From the NCBI GenBank assembly GCA_037951165.1, contig JBBDHG010000028.1, positions 310,001 through 374,000 of the forward strand: 64,000 nucleotides of DNA. Reading direction: 5' to 3'. This stretch comes from Lophius americanus. Taxonomy: Eukaryota; Chordata; Actinopteri; Lophiiformes; Lophiidae. Below, in pieces: positions 47,951-59,620 of this stretch; the first letter of the stretch is position 1; every line of letters starts with the position of its first letter. The translations under genes and the position numbers were made by a program. The notes below the pieces were generated by a model that was given only the letters and a program-made list of their open reading frames with translations, ran no database searches and was not told where the DNA came from.

Positions 47951-49377
47951 GGAAAAAGCCCTCTTGATCTCCATAGTCCGGCAGCCCGGAAGGTTCACCT
48001 TGGCTCGGTGTTACCAGCCTCCTACCCAGCAGCCGGACAGGAAAGAGCCTGGTGGAACTGGCTGTGGGCTTCAGCGTACCCCACGCCCCGCCCGGACCTC
48101 ACTGCTTTCAGGGATAGAGGGCTGATAGCGCGGCATCTCTCCTCAAGGGGATCAACTACTCCAGAAACAGTAGCTGTCTCTGGTCCGTGGCGTTGATTTC
48201 AGCGGGTGAACTGTACGAACCTCACCAGAACGAGTGCCAGGAGACCATGGAACCTGTTTAGGGTTGGGATTTATTTGAGATGACTGGGTCAGGGCATCTC
48301 CAGGAATTCAGGTCTTGATGGATGTTACTGGTCTAAAGTGATTAGTCCCTATCAATGTGGTCTATAAATGACAAACGCTGAACCAGCAAGGACAGACACA
48401 TGGGTGTCTAAGGCTCAATGGTGAAAGTAGGTGAGTGAATGCAAAGGAAAGGTGCATCACGGTGCTATTTTGATGGAAAAGGAAAACCTACACCCTAGCT
48501 GGGGGTTATATTGTGACTGGTTTAAGTTAATTCACACTAGCAACTATGGCACTAGTTGTTTACTATGAGTAACTGGAATGGTAAATGGCCCAAAAGTTTA
48601 GTGCGGATCCACAACTTGGGCTGTGCATCACAATGGGAGGGGAGAACCAAAAACTTGTGAATATGGCAAATAAAGAGGTGATGGTTTCAGTGGAAATCAG
48701 ATGCACAACATTTCTCTAATAGTAGGTCCTATTTTAAATCCCTGAAAAGTTGGGTGTATTGTGTAAGCGTCCTCTCCGCTGCTACATCCGCCGCAGATCC
48801 TTTGTGTTATGATTATGCAAACACAATTTCAAACAGAGTAGACGAGATGTTGAAAGGATGAATGAATGAATGTGTGATAATTAGTCTGTGAGAAAGTCTT
48901 TGGCCCTCAGACTTCAGGGAGATTGCCATCGAAGGATCTGTGCCCTGAGCAGCAGCATCGAATATGTCCCCTCTGGAGTCTTGATACTGGTGTTGGTGGC
49001 TGAAGACTCTGCTGAGGCTGATGAATGATGAGACTGATGGACCTTTGAGGACTGGGTGGAGCTGGGGAGGTGGAGGGCGAGCGAACTAGTAGCATGCAAA
49101 AACTAGATGGACGGAGAGAAAGTCATATTTAAAGACAACAACAGCTGATGCTTATGGGCATATTATGCAGGTGAGACAGAGGGTGGATGGATGAGGCTAC
49201 CTGAAAGGGTGCAGATGATATCAGTTGATACTTCAAGCCGTGAAGCAGGAAAATGAGACAAAGCACGTGTGAAAGGTGAGGACAACAGAGTAGTAAGAGC
49301 AGTAACTCTGGCCTTACTGTACCAGAGGATAGTCTTTCTGACCAAACTTTTGCCAGATCTTAATGTCAAACATCCTT
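47951..49377. other. Non-coding
   Basis: A G+C-richer patch at 47980-48240 carries overlapping frames with proline, arginine and serine but no known domain. It may be part of an unrecognised repeat. Nothing else supported. Confidence 0.45.
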
Positions 49378-49921
49378 TTCAAATTCTATATCCTCATAGT
49401 GCGAGGAAGAACTGGGTCGATTTTGGGAAAGGTTGGCTATATATTTCCGACACTAGAAGGAACTTTCTCTTCAAAGGTTTTTGGTCCATAATTTCTTAAT
49501 TGTTGGTCCAATTTATTCAAAGTTTGGTGCAAAGATTCCTCTTGAGGGGATTAATCTTGTACTCATGGTGATTTACGGTAAAAGTTCATAATTTACTCAT
49601 TGAGGGAGCTTTCCATGAGAAATATGGTTTTTCGGATGTAATTTCTTAAGCATTGGTCAGATTTAGTCCAAATTTGCTCTATATGATTCGTAGATATCTA
49701 TCTTGATTGTGTGATATTTTCCTCTTGTAGTTCATATTTTGTGCACTAGGTGGAGCACTTTTTAGGAAAAAAAACGGTCTCAACTCAAAAGCTTTTTCAT
49801 TGATGATTCTCAAACTCAATACCTGCATAGACCTTAGTGCGAGGAAGAACGTGAGTGATGAGTCATTTATCGAGTCATTTCTCAACAGTTCATCCAATTT
49901 AATCCAAATTTGGTGGATACG
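49378..49921 (+). repeat. Family M dispersed repeat, copy 7
   Basis: The clearest view of the family. A linker ('GTGCGAGGAAGAACTGGGTC', 'GGGAAAGGTTGG', 'CACTAGAAGGAACTTT') is followed by a unit starting ATTTCTTAATTGTTGGTCC at 49491 and a second starting ATTTCTTAAGCATTGGTC at 49641. That is a 150-bp period. A second linker (ACCTTAGTGCGAGGAAGAAC) precedes the start of a third unit at about 49877. Key blocks: TTGAGGGAGC (about 49600) and TGCACTAGGTGGAGC (49742-49756). The copy ends where the LTR-like element begins. Confidence 0.85.
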
Positions 49922-50400
49922 TGTTACGCGCCGCAGTGCGCCGCTGCGTGTGCACGCTCTTCGCCGTTCTCACTCAGGTTTTCACCTGTCATTAATGTCT
50001 GCTTTTTACCCTCCTCACGTAATACTCATTGGCTGCCAGGTATAAAGGCTGAGGAGTCGTAGCCGCATACTCTCTCATCACAGCCGGAACACCTTTAGTC
50101 CAATTAACACTCATTGTCTAATCCATCATTAAATTGAGTTGGGAATTTCTGTTTTCGTCCTTGTTTACATTTTAGGTTAGACTGGGAATTTAGGTTAGGG
50201 GAGAAGCTCAAATCCGACGGCATACAGCATGGTTGGTTTCTAGCTTCTAGTTTCTGTACCTGGCCTTGTTCCTTTATTGTAAATTGGAAAACAGGGGCCA
50301 GGGAAATTATACTTTTGACTGTATAATGTTTTGCATGAAACGAGGTGACGTAACACTCAAAACGTTTGATCGGCATTTCCTGTAAGAGCACGGAACAACA
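49922..50400 (+). mobile_element. Probable solo LTR
   Basis: A 479-bp segment starts TGTTACGCGCC and ends GGAACAACA, so it has the TG...CA ends of a long terminal repeat with a matching TGTT/AACA. The five bases before it are ATACG and after it ATACA, a 4/5 possible target duplication. Composition changes sharply at 49922. It contains an inverted CCAAT box and TATAAA at 50041, spaced like a U3 promoter. No gag or pol sequence lies on either side, hence solo. The superfamily is not determined; no second copy is in the window. Confidence 0.6.
50028..50080 (+). promoter_or_regulatory. LTR-type core promoter: CCAAT (inverted) and TATA
   Basis: ATTGG, the reverse of CCAAT, is at about 50029-50033. 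TATAAA is at 50041-50046, and a pyrimidine-rich initiator-like CTCTCATCACA is about 30 bases on (50071-50081). The spacing is that of a typical RNA polymerase II core promoter. It lies inside the probable LTR. Activity is inferred, not shown. Confidence 0.45.
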
Positions 50401-52114
50401 ATACACTGTTAAAAGTCACACACATAAAAGTATGCTTCATAGAAGAACGTGATTTGAGAGACAGCAACCAATGACATGTTACTTTCATGCTCAGCCGACC
50501 CTCACTGGCTCCTCAGACAACCTGTTTACTACATTCGACTCACCGACTATTAATTAACTGCCTTAAAACAGCTGATTTTCCATCCCGGATGCATCCCTGT
50601 TTTCCTTGATTTGTTTAACTGCCTAATCTTTTGGCAGCTATTTCCTGCATTTATACCCTTTATGGCCTGCATGCTTGCATGAACACCTTGTAACGTAAAA
50701 TACAAGGTTGGGATAATCATGCCTAATAGATCGAGAGAGAGAGCAGAATAGGCTCACATGGATGTAATTGGCTCTTTATTATGAGGAGAGCAATAAAGAC
50801 AGAGACAAATAGATGACTTAAGTCTGAACAGCCTATTCCTGTTTCATCTCGTGGTAGTACATTAAAATTAAAAGGACAATTTACCATTCAAATTATTTGC
50901 TTGTGCTTTTTCTTTGCTGACAATTAGCTTGGGGTTATCCACTCATCCATCCATCCACCATTCATCCCTCCATTCATACGTGTTCTCTCCTGATATCAAT
51001 ACCGATTTCACCCTAAATGGAAGGACAATAGGACACGTGAATCCATCATATCATGTACAACAGACCAAAGAAATGTCTTTAACACATATAAGATGTACCA
51101 GACAAGAAACATGGACTGGGGAAACTCAACCACAAAGACGACACATAAGGTCAGGCTTTTTTCTATCAACCTTGTTTTTCTTTTCTTGTATTCTCTTAAG
51201 GCCATTCACACAGTGTAAACTAACTATCCATGATTGGTATTAATATAACTTGAAATGAAGTTGCAAACACATTCAATTAATATTAAATTGATGTTATATT
51301 AATATGCAACGATGTTCGGATAGATTTGCACAGAAACAGCCGCCGGAAAAGACCTTCAAAGGCCAATATTTTAGTTTCTTTTATACTTTCAGTACATTAC
51401 AGAGTATGAAAAGGCACTTAAGGTAAAGTTAAAAAAGCAAATTTGATTCAAATTTACCAGAGCACCTTTTTGACCCAAGGAACTTCTACTTGAATTAAGT
51501 CTGGTTGTACTGCTGCCACCTCTGTAGTGAATACATTTTATATTCAGAGGGTAAAACGCACTTTGACTTTGACATCATGATGCTCTGCCATTACTCAACA
51601 CCATAGCCTTTCGTAACCATGGCAACACATGTCACACCGTTTTAGATTTCTTTTCACAGCTTTCCGCTGGATTTTCACCAGGGTCAAGTCCCTAATTTTC
51701 ACATTCCCTGTTTTTAACTAGAGCTAAGTTTCAACCCAATGAATGCATTAATAACATGTCCTGTTATTTTTAACCTGTTTTTACAACAAATCGGAACAAA
51801 AAGATACAAAAAAAAGTTGGGTAAATACTATTATAATATATAAGTATGAATAAATAGTCACATAATTTATTATAATATTGATATAAGTATTGCAAACCAA
51901 CAAAGTTACAATTTGGATATAGGCTGTGCAATTTAAAAAAAAGAAAGTGAAATCTATGTTTCAAATTAAATCCTCTTTCATACGTATTACATTACAGAAC
52001 TGAGACTCTTGGGGCAACTTTACAAGCAATATCAGAATTGTGTTCACTGCAGTCCTTCCACTCTCTGTGTTATATTCATGCTTTAAGTAGAAGAGGGTCT
52101 GGGTTCTTATGGGT
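50401..52114. other. Non-coding
   Basis: No gene recognised. A short (ATCC)n-like tract lies at 50940-50978 and A/T-rich sequence at 51770-51960. Frames of up to 109 codons are unrecognised. Confidence 0.5.
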
Positions 52115-52370
52115 TAAAGCACACGTGTCGAATTCTAGGCCGGCGGGCCACATCCTGCCCGAACAACAATTACATCCACCCTGCAAAAAAATACCAAATT
52201 TTTATAATAACTTTCCCCGCCAGTATATCGCAAAAACACGACTAACACTCCAAGTCCCAGAATGCACTGCAATAGCCAGTGCATCGATCAAATGCGGCAC
52301 CACTTCTCCCTGCTCCTCTGCTGCCAAATATCAGCGTTTATCCAGTCACTATAATAAACTTTGGACTAAT
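52115..52370. repeat. Dispersed fish repeat with GGCCGGCGGGCC core
   Basis: 'CACACGTGTCGAATTCTAGG', CCGGCGGGCCACATCCTGCC, 'CCCCGCCAGTATATCGCAAA' and 'CCCAGAATGCACTGCAATAG' run in the order of a repeat common in fish ('...caaactcaaggcccgcgggccaaatctggcccgc...'). It is probably a non-autonomous DNA transposon. The ends are not defined. Confidence 0.5.
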
Positions 52371-53851
52371 CCTTAGGAGAGATGCTACGGATCCTTGGAA
52401 GAGATATATAATTGAAAAAACATGTAAACGATAAACAATAAACAAATTAGTCAGTCGCATGCACCTACTAGTAAATAGAAACAAACGTTTTAATTAACTG
52501 GCTAGGTGCGTTAACGTCCTCCAGCCATTCAACATGTATCACTGCTGTGCCATTAAAAACAAGAACAAAAACCATGAAGTTGCTTCATGCACCTTACAGT
52601 TTTAGGAGGAGCATCTGCTCCTGACTGCAGGAACAGGTAAGAGGAGCAACACTTTTACTGCTTTTACGGAAAATGTTTGGTGCCCAATTTGAAACTGTGG
52701 GTATTGGTGATTTATTCTGTACTTTTGGAGTGACGGTTCTTCTGGGCCGTTCATACTCACCACATACAGTGACCACATACTATTTCAATGTGATATTCCT
52801 TTATAATTGGATGGCAAAACTGTAATGATCCCATTACAGTGGAATAGATCACAATGTGACAGGCTTGAGCACTATCTGGGCCGGGACGAAGGTCTGTGCG
52901 CGATTTTCAACTTCATCCCCTTGATTTGCTTATAAAGATAAAAACAAAGCCCTAAACTTGTCTCTCCCCAAATAAGCTTCCCTACCACCATCAAACATGT
53001 CCACTTATTTTTGATTGATTCAGTTTCATTCAAATTGTGCCGGGACAGTTTAAATGTAAAAAGAAAATCCAAACACATTTCATAGGTTGATAGTTTGATG
53101 ATTTGAAGAGAACTATCTGCTTTGCAAAGAAGCACAAGGCATCGTCACTGTGCTGCAACAGGCACGGATACACATGCAGACACTGACAATAAACTGACCA
53201 ACTGTCTTGCTGCCTATTTAGCGATGTTGGATTTTGTCCATTGCAAAAGAGGCAATGGCTCGGGCCAGACTGCATGATAAAAGCCAACAGAAGTCAGGGA
53301 GGTGGCCCGTCGTATAGATGTGTTCGGCTAATAATGGGGAGGAGGGTGCTGGCATTCACCCCGGTGGATCAGGGCCATAGAAACAGATGTGACGGAGGGA
53401 GGAGCGGGGTGGGGTAGTGGTGGTGGTGATAATGTGTGGGGGCAGAGAGCTGGGAGTAATTTGGTTGCAGTGAAAAGGACAGATGATAAGAATTAGAAGG
53501 CAATAGGACAGAAAATAGACAAGCAGAGATACGGAAAGGTAATGTGGGGCTTAGAAGGGGAGATGATAGTCACGGCTGCTGTGCAGACAAAGAAAGGAGA
53601 GAAAGTTGGAAGAGCCACTGTAAGTTTACTAAAAAAAAAAAAAAGAGCGAAGAATCAGTTAATATATTATCATTGTAGAAAAATATCAGGGACCTTAACC
53701 AGAGACGGGGAGAGGAGACGGCTGAGTGAGACAGAGGGAGCAAAGAGGAGCAGAGCCTGTGAACGTGAAAGGGCTCTTTGTTTGCCCTGGTGCCTTGTTA
53801 TGACGCCAGAGTCTAAACCATTCATTCTAAATGGCAAAGGCAACCAGCCAC
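52371..53851. other. Non-coding
   Basis: No recognised gene. From 53400 to 53790 the plus strand is purine-rich, with an A16 run near 53629-53644. Confidence 0.5.
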
Positions 53852-53855
53852 CACA

Positions 53856-53896
<41 letters not shown>
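53852..53896. repeat. (CA)n microsatellite, first of a pair
   Basis: About twenty CA units, nearly uninterrupted after one CT. Confidence 0.97.
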
Positions 53897-53898
<2 letters not shown>

Positions 53899-54001
53899 AA
53901 AGTGTTGCGAGTATCACGTAGGTGACAGAGCACCATCACTCTGTTCTCACCTCTCAGCTCATTTTGTTCCACTTTCAAACACACTCCTGCAGCCTCTGCC
54001 A

Positions 54002-54004
<3 letters not shown>

Positions 54005-54041
<37 letters not shown>
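54005..54041. repeat. (CA)n microsatellite, second of a pair
   Basis: About eighteen CA units, 108 bp after the first array and in the same orientation. Confidence 0.97.
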
Positions 54042-54043
<2 letters not shown>

Positions 54044-54614
54044 GCGAACATACAAATAATCAACAGATAGTTCCCTTAGTGTGCCGAATGTGCCTCCTTA
54101 TCTTCCTTATGCAATGCTGTGTAAGAATTTGACCATCATGGAGCAACTGTGGCATGGCTTCCAAAGGTTAGTGGGAGCATAACTGGCAGCAGTCCCTAAT
54201 GTCTCCATTGCTTCGGCTTGCCCTATTTCCTTTGCCTTTGTACTTGAGCTCCTTGCTTTCATTAAAGACAGAGGCACTTACACGTATACTTGCTTTTACT
54301 AACGTTAGTGACAATGATTGGGGAAAAAAGCTTTAGTTCTTTGCCCTTATTTTAATATGAGGCACTTTATAAGCAGTGCTTTTGTAGACAGTTGTTTATC
54401 GCCCTTATCTGCATAGGATTAGAGTCGTTGATTTAGTTGGATCAGTGCTGTGAATATTGCTACCATTAGGAGCACATTTGTGAAATCTTATGCAAAGCTG
54501 GTGAGGATGTAAAAAGTTCTTTAACTCTCCGAAGTCTCAAGATCAAGCTGACACGATCCTTAACTCTAACCCTATATGCTTTTGGGTTTCTTTATGTTAA
54601 TACAGTATTTTAAG
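54042..54614. other. Non-coding, no feature recognised
   Basis: Unique-looking DNA without recognisable coding or mobile sequence. Confidence 0.5.
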
Positions 54615-55580
54615 TCAGGCATGACATTAAAGACACCTGCCTCTTATTTAGTAGGCCATCCCAACAACTTTGACTTGTTTGTCCAGCACATCCAAAGGAT
54701 GCTCATTTGAATTGAGATCTGGGGAATCTGAAGACAAAGTCACCAACACTTTGAACTCATCATTGTGTTGCTCAAACTATTACTTAACCATTTTTGCAGT
54801 TTGTCAGGATGCTTTATCTTGCTGAACCTTGAGGGTTGAACGAGAAGCAACTGAACTTATTTAGTATAGTATCAACTTTAAAAGAGAATCCAGATGCTAT
54901 TGATTCCACCTTAAAGGAGTACCATGACTTGCATGAATGAGAATCAGCAAAACATTTCATGCTGACAGAGTCCACTTCCATTACAGAATTACACTTCCAT
55001 CAAGGGGTGTGCTTCATCGGCATCAATGGCAGGACCTACTATTTCATTGCCCGAAGCATTACACTTGTTTCCCGGGTTTGCCTTCTTCCCTTAATGCATC
55101 GTTTCCGTCTTTTTTCCAGGTAACCAATACCTATGCACCTGGCGGCCCACATGATGTTAAAAAGACCCCTACAGCCCCATATGACGTTAGCTGTCATACA
55201 ATGTGTGTCCTGTAACCTCTTAATCAGGACCAACAAAACTTTTTCAACTATATGTTCCATACGTAGCTGTTTGGTGGGCTGAGGCTACATGGGCTGGCTT
55301 TGAGTCCCCATGGCAATGGTTCTTGGGTACCCTGTTGTGAATTCACCGGTTGTCCTTTACACTTTTGGTCCGTATTAACACCCGAAAAGAGATGCTCTGA
55401 CCCAGTCGTCTAGCCTTTGCAATTTGTTTCTTGTCATCTTCGCTTTGATTCTTATGCATCAAAAAACATCAACTATGAGGTAAATAAATATTCACTTGCC
55501 GTCCAATGTATTCCACCCACTGAAAGGGTTACAATTGTTATTCACTTCACTTGTTGGACTTAATTTCATGGCTGATTGTG
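54615..55580 (-). mobile_element. Decayed near-complete Tc1-like element
   Basis: About 965 bp; the most complete copy of the family. The left end reads CATGACATTAAAGACACCTG and the right GGACTTAATTTCATGGCTG. Between them, in plus-strand order, are 'TTGTCCAGCACATCC', 'TTGAGATCTGGGGAATCTGA', 'TTTTTGCAGTTTGTCAGGAT', 'CAATGGCAGGACC', 'GAAGCATTACACTTG', 'TTGCCTTCTTCCCTTAATGC' and 'GATGCTCTGACCCAGTCGTC'. All are minus-strand transposase or flanking sequence in the usual order, with gaps and stops. The family's full length is normally a few hundred bases greater, so internal deletions have occurred. Confidence 0.85.
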
Positions 55581-58500
55581 CGTGTTTCAGGTCATAGAGT
55601 GATCCTCCGACTCCAAACCAAGTTAAGCACAAGCACACACACATTCAAATGAAAACTTCAGAAGCAATGAGAGTATAACTTATAACACTTCCTGACCTGC
55701 TACCTCACTGTGTGCTCCCTGCGTTGGCTGTCACATGTGTTTAATGAGAATCTTTCTACTCCCATAGACTGGTGTTCCTATGGAGAACAGCCTGCTGGGA
55801 TACACACACCCGTACATGGACTCACACACAGACACTTGCACAGGAGCCTGACACAGCCTTGTAGTCACACAGTGAGAGACCTGCTGGCCTATTGTAGATT
55901 CCCGTGGCACAGGGATCACCTCTTATCCCCCGCAAACACACAGCACACAGCGGGTAACTCAAAGGCACAAACAGACATACAAGCTCTCCTCAAACAGTCC
56001 TCGGCCTTTGTAAGCGAGCATTTTTGTTTTTTTTCTCAAATATACATTCTCTTCAGCTTCCATTTTAATCACAACTCTGCCCTCACCCCCTTTTCTACAT
56101 CCACCCCTTGTCACTTTAATTTTCTCTCTCTTTCTCTTAATCCTCCCTAACATCCATCTTGCTAATGCCCCCATCACCCACACACCAGTACTCCTCCTGT
56201 TCACACCACTGACCCTCCTCCCTCTGGAGACGACTTCTCCTCTGCTTCTGCTCTCCCATTCAGTCTGGCTTGTCCCCATGTATTCATAGAGATCGCTGAT
56301 AGAGTGGGGAGTCTTTGTCAGCGGGTCAGCCTCCTGTAACCCCCCTCTGACCCCCCAGTCTACTCACACACATGCAGGGATTGGCGCCCCCACACACAAA
56401 CACACACGCACCCATGCACTCTGAGCCCTTCTCACTTGCCATATGGCATGGGCAATGACGGGCCAACAAAAGAGAGCTAAAGAGGTGTCAGGGAGGTTTA
56501 TGCGTGTGTTTGTGTGGGGGTGTGTGCATATCATCAAAAGAAGTCAAAGCAGGCAGCCAAGGGGCAGTCCAATAGGTGAAATTGATTTCTATTTTTCTGG
56601 AAGCGGACAGGAGTAGGAGGAGATTTTCCAGCTCTTCTCCTGCCTTAAAGTCATTGGCTGAATGAAGAGAAATGAGAGGAGGTCCTGATGGGAGCACAAT
56701 GGGGGCACACTTGATGGGGTGTTGGGCAATGCAGATCTGTCTTCATCGGCGGATTGGGATTGTTGTTATGACAACATCTTGTCATCACTCTGTTGCAATT
56801 TTTACCGTCAGAGTGTCGTAACCAACATCGCCTTCTTCAGTCCTCATTCTTACGGTATTGTGTGACAGTGGCACCTGGCAGTCACTATCTAGTTATCACT
56901 ATTCGAAGTTTTGTGTTTTGAGTTCTCTACATTGACATGACGCTGTACCGAGTTGTTAGGTCAGATCTAGGACTAGCCAACTAACCAAAGAGATTTGAAA
57001 GATATTGCAACAGAAAACTCATCCTTTACTTGTGGCCTCATTTCTTCATTATCATGCCTGCTAGTTTTCTTTATGTCTGATCATTAGGGGTTGTTATCCC
57101 AACGCAAGTACTTTAGGGGATGTCATTGTGTTGGCAGACAACACTTTTGACAATTTTAATGTGATGCACGTAAGTAATGGAATGAACTCTGATGTAATAA
57201 AACTGATCTGTGACTTTTTCATGCTTTCTTTTTTCCCCGCGGTTCTCACAATGGTGGTGGTAGTAGTAGCCTATTTTGCCTTGTTAGCCATTTTTCTACA
57301 CAGAGATAATGCAACAACACCACAATAAAGACCCGCTGAGCAAAAAAAGACAGCTCAAGTGTATGATTTTAAGCTGGACTTACACCTTATGACTTTGGCG
57401 TCCTGGCCGTTTCATTTCAACTCAAACTGTAAGAATCAAATGTTTGTGGAAGCTCATAATTGGTCAGTGCACACACTGTCAGATCCTCCCACACTACATG
57501 AGTGCCCACACTGAACGACCCATCTGGCTCCTGCAACCTGTTGTTGCTATTGTAACTTGTCAATATCTCTGTTCTGTATGAAAGCTCCGAGGCAGAAAAA
57601 AGTTTGTTACCAATATGATAACAAAACAGAAACAAGCTGTCTTGAATTCTTTTTGCTATCCTGTGTGTCGTAACTTCTTTCTTTTTTTAAAAAAATAGGC
57701 AACGGCGTATCTGGACCCTTAGGCGTCTAGAGGACCATGGAGAGTATGGCTAGTTAATATTGCAGAGGGACTTGGGGGTATGTGAGCTATGTTTGACTGT
57801 ATAGAGTTTTACCTTGATAGCAAGCACCGCTCTGACATCTGTGAACATATATTATTCTTCCTTTCTTGTTAGTCACAAACTGTACTTTCTACCTCATGAC
57901 TACTTATTACTTATTATTTTTAATATTATAACGCGTTGTGTCACCATGGCAACTCAGACGCCCCGACACGTCCCGCAGGCGGAGTGAGAAAAGAAGACGA
58001 TGATGCTGAGGTTCATGTCAAGTTGACATGAACTGCTACATTACATCCTGTTTTATATCCACCCTTGATGGTCTTTATTGAGGCTTATATTTCTGTTTCT
58101 GCTCACATTGTTTGCACCTAACAAATATTCTTGCAATTCATTTGATTAAATCATGGAAGTGCTTGCACATTAATTAATGGATTTATTTCAGCAAAAGAGC
58201 AATTTCAATGGCCAACTAAATTTTTTGGGTTCGATAAAAATCAATTTAGTTGAGTAATTTTACTATTGATAAAATAATCGAACCAAACCTATTGAATAAA
58301 AACGTTTTGGAAAGTTGGACCCAATACAAGAAAGAGGAAGAAAGAAAAGAAATATACAGATTTAGACGTGCAGTTGTTGGTTTAAATATTAAAAATTGTC
58401 ATAACCAGACAATATAACCAGAGATATTTTACTTTTTACTCCACATATTCGAGAAGGACAAGGGTTTGAATGTAGTATGGTAGCAGAGATGGATGTAGCC

Positions 58501-58679
58501 CCGTAATGGCAGAGATGAGGTACAGACTAACTCAAGGACACCCAGACACATCCAACCAACTGAAGTGACCTCATGATCAATTTATCAGACTACCCAAAGC
58601 TCTTGGCTTAATAGACATTTTTAATGTGCAGTAAATACATGTCCTTGTTTATTCCTCAGCACCAATCTAGGACACGCCT
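55581..58679. other. Non-coding, mostly unique
   Basis: No recognised gene. It includes CT-rich sequence at 56020-56270, (CA)n-rich patches at 56370-56415, and a perfect 11-bp-arm palindrome at 58011-58033 (GTTCATGTCAA, one base, reverse complement). Frames of up to 146 codons (55710-56150) have no known domain. Confidence 0.5.
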
Positions 58680-59620
58680 CCAAAGAGGACAGTGTTAATG
58701 TGTAGCGGGGAACAGTGTAATTAATTCCTGATGTGGTTGTTGCAGTCAAGTATGTCCAGGTGAAGGACTGCATATTTGAGACTGTGGTCAGTAGCACTGG
58801 AATACCCCAGGGGACCATGCTCCCTTCTGTACACCCAGTACACATTGGACTTCAGGTTCAAGTCTGAGATGTACCACATTCAGAAGTTCTTGCATGATGC
58901 TGCGATTCACCACATGGTGTAAGAAAAAACCCTCTCCTGCTCAGCACCTCCAAGATTAAGGAAATGGTGGCGGACTACCAGAGAACCAAGCCCAACCTGC
59001 TACAGGTCAGAATGGAGGGTGTTGAGACTTTAATGCTTTACAGGTATTTGGCATCTCATATGGACAATAAACTGGACAGGACAGTGAACACGGACACCAT
59101 TCACAGGAAGGGGCAGAACCGTCTCTACTCACCGAGAGGGCTAGGGTCCTTCAACAAATGCAGCAAGTTATTGTATAAGTTATTGATGTTCTATCAGTCA
59201 GTCATGGCCAGCGTTCTCTGTGGTGTGCTGGGGAGGCAGCTTCGAGAAGAGTGCTGGACAACCTGGTGAGGAGAGCTGGCTCTGTGGTTGGTGCAGAGCT
59301 GGACCCCCTTATGTCGTAGAAAAGGACCCACTGCAAACTGTTATCCTTCATGAAGGTGCAAACAGCACCTTCATGAAGCAGAGGAGCACCTTGAGTGAAA
59401 GACTGCTGGCTCCGTCCTGCTCCACAGACAGACTGAGGAAGTTCTCTGTCCCCCGCGCAATGAGACGGCTCAAATCCTCAGAGCACCGCAGAAGAGAAAC
59501 TGTAGGAATCTCAGTTAGTATTCACTCTATTTCTCTAGACAGGTTAAAGCACATTGTCCTTTGCACTGTTCACCCGACAGCTATCTTACGCTGCTAGAAA
59601 CCACAGCTACAGGCTACATC
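58680..59620 (+). pseudogene. LINE reverse transcriptase C-terminal half
   Basis: Plus strand. In mixed frames: SSTGIPQGTM (usual SSTGAPQGTVLSPFLF), then QKFLHDAAI at about 58881-58907, where the catalytic SDD or ADD motif would stand; one of the two aspartates is lost. From 58964 a single frame reads MVADYQRTKPNLLQVRMEGV, MLYRYLASHMDNKLDRTV, HRKGQNRLYSPRGLGSF and FYQSVMASVL. After a frameshift the next frame has VCWGGS (59220) and STLSERLLAPSCSTDRLRKF (59394). This is the usual fish non-LTR order through to the C-terminus. Frameshifts and the lost aspartate make it inactive. Confidence 0.88.
59346..59378. repeat. Perfect hairpin, 14-bp stem, inside the LINE
   Basis: CTTCATGAAGGTGC, loop AAACA, exact reverse complement. 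Because it lies within LINE coding sequence between VEKDPLQTV and the STLSERLL block, one arm must be an addition relative to the ancestral element. Confidence 0.95.

Noticed and set aside
29041..49897. Similar minus-strand peptides (KAPPSxRNIKxTFxKI) in several family M copies, suggesting a conserved small protein
   Set aside because: The similarity follows from the DNA repeat. The frames start and stop at different places and differ in stops between copies, so coding selection is not supported.
53670..54041. Cysteine/valine repeat protein, minus strand
   Set aside because: Read-out of the two (CA)n arrays.
55710..56150. 146-codon plus-strand frame
   Set aside because: Rich in H, S, T and P from CA- and CT-rich DNA; no domain and no context.
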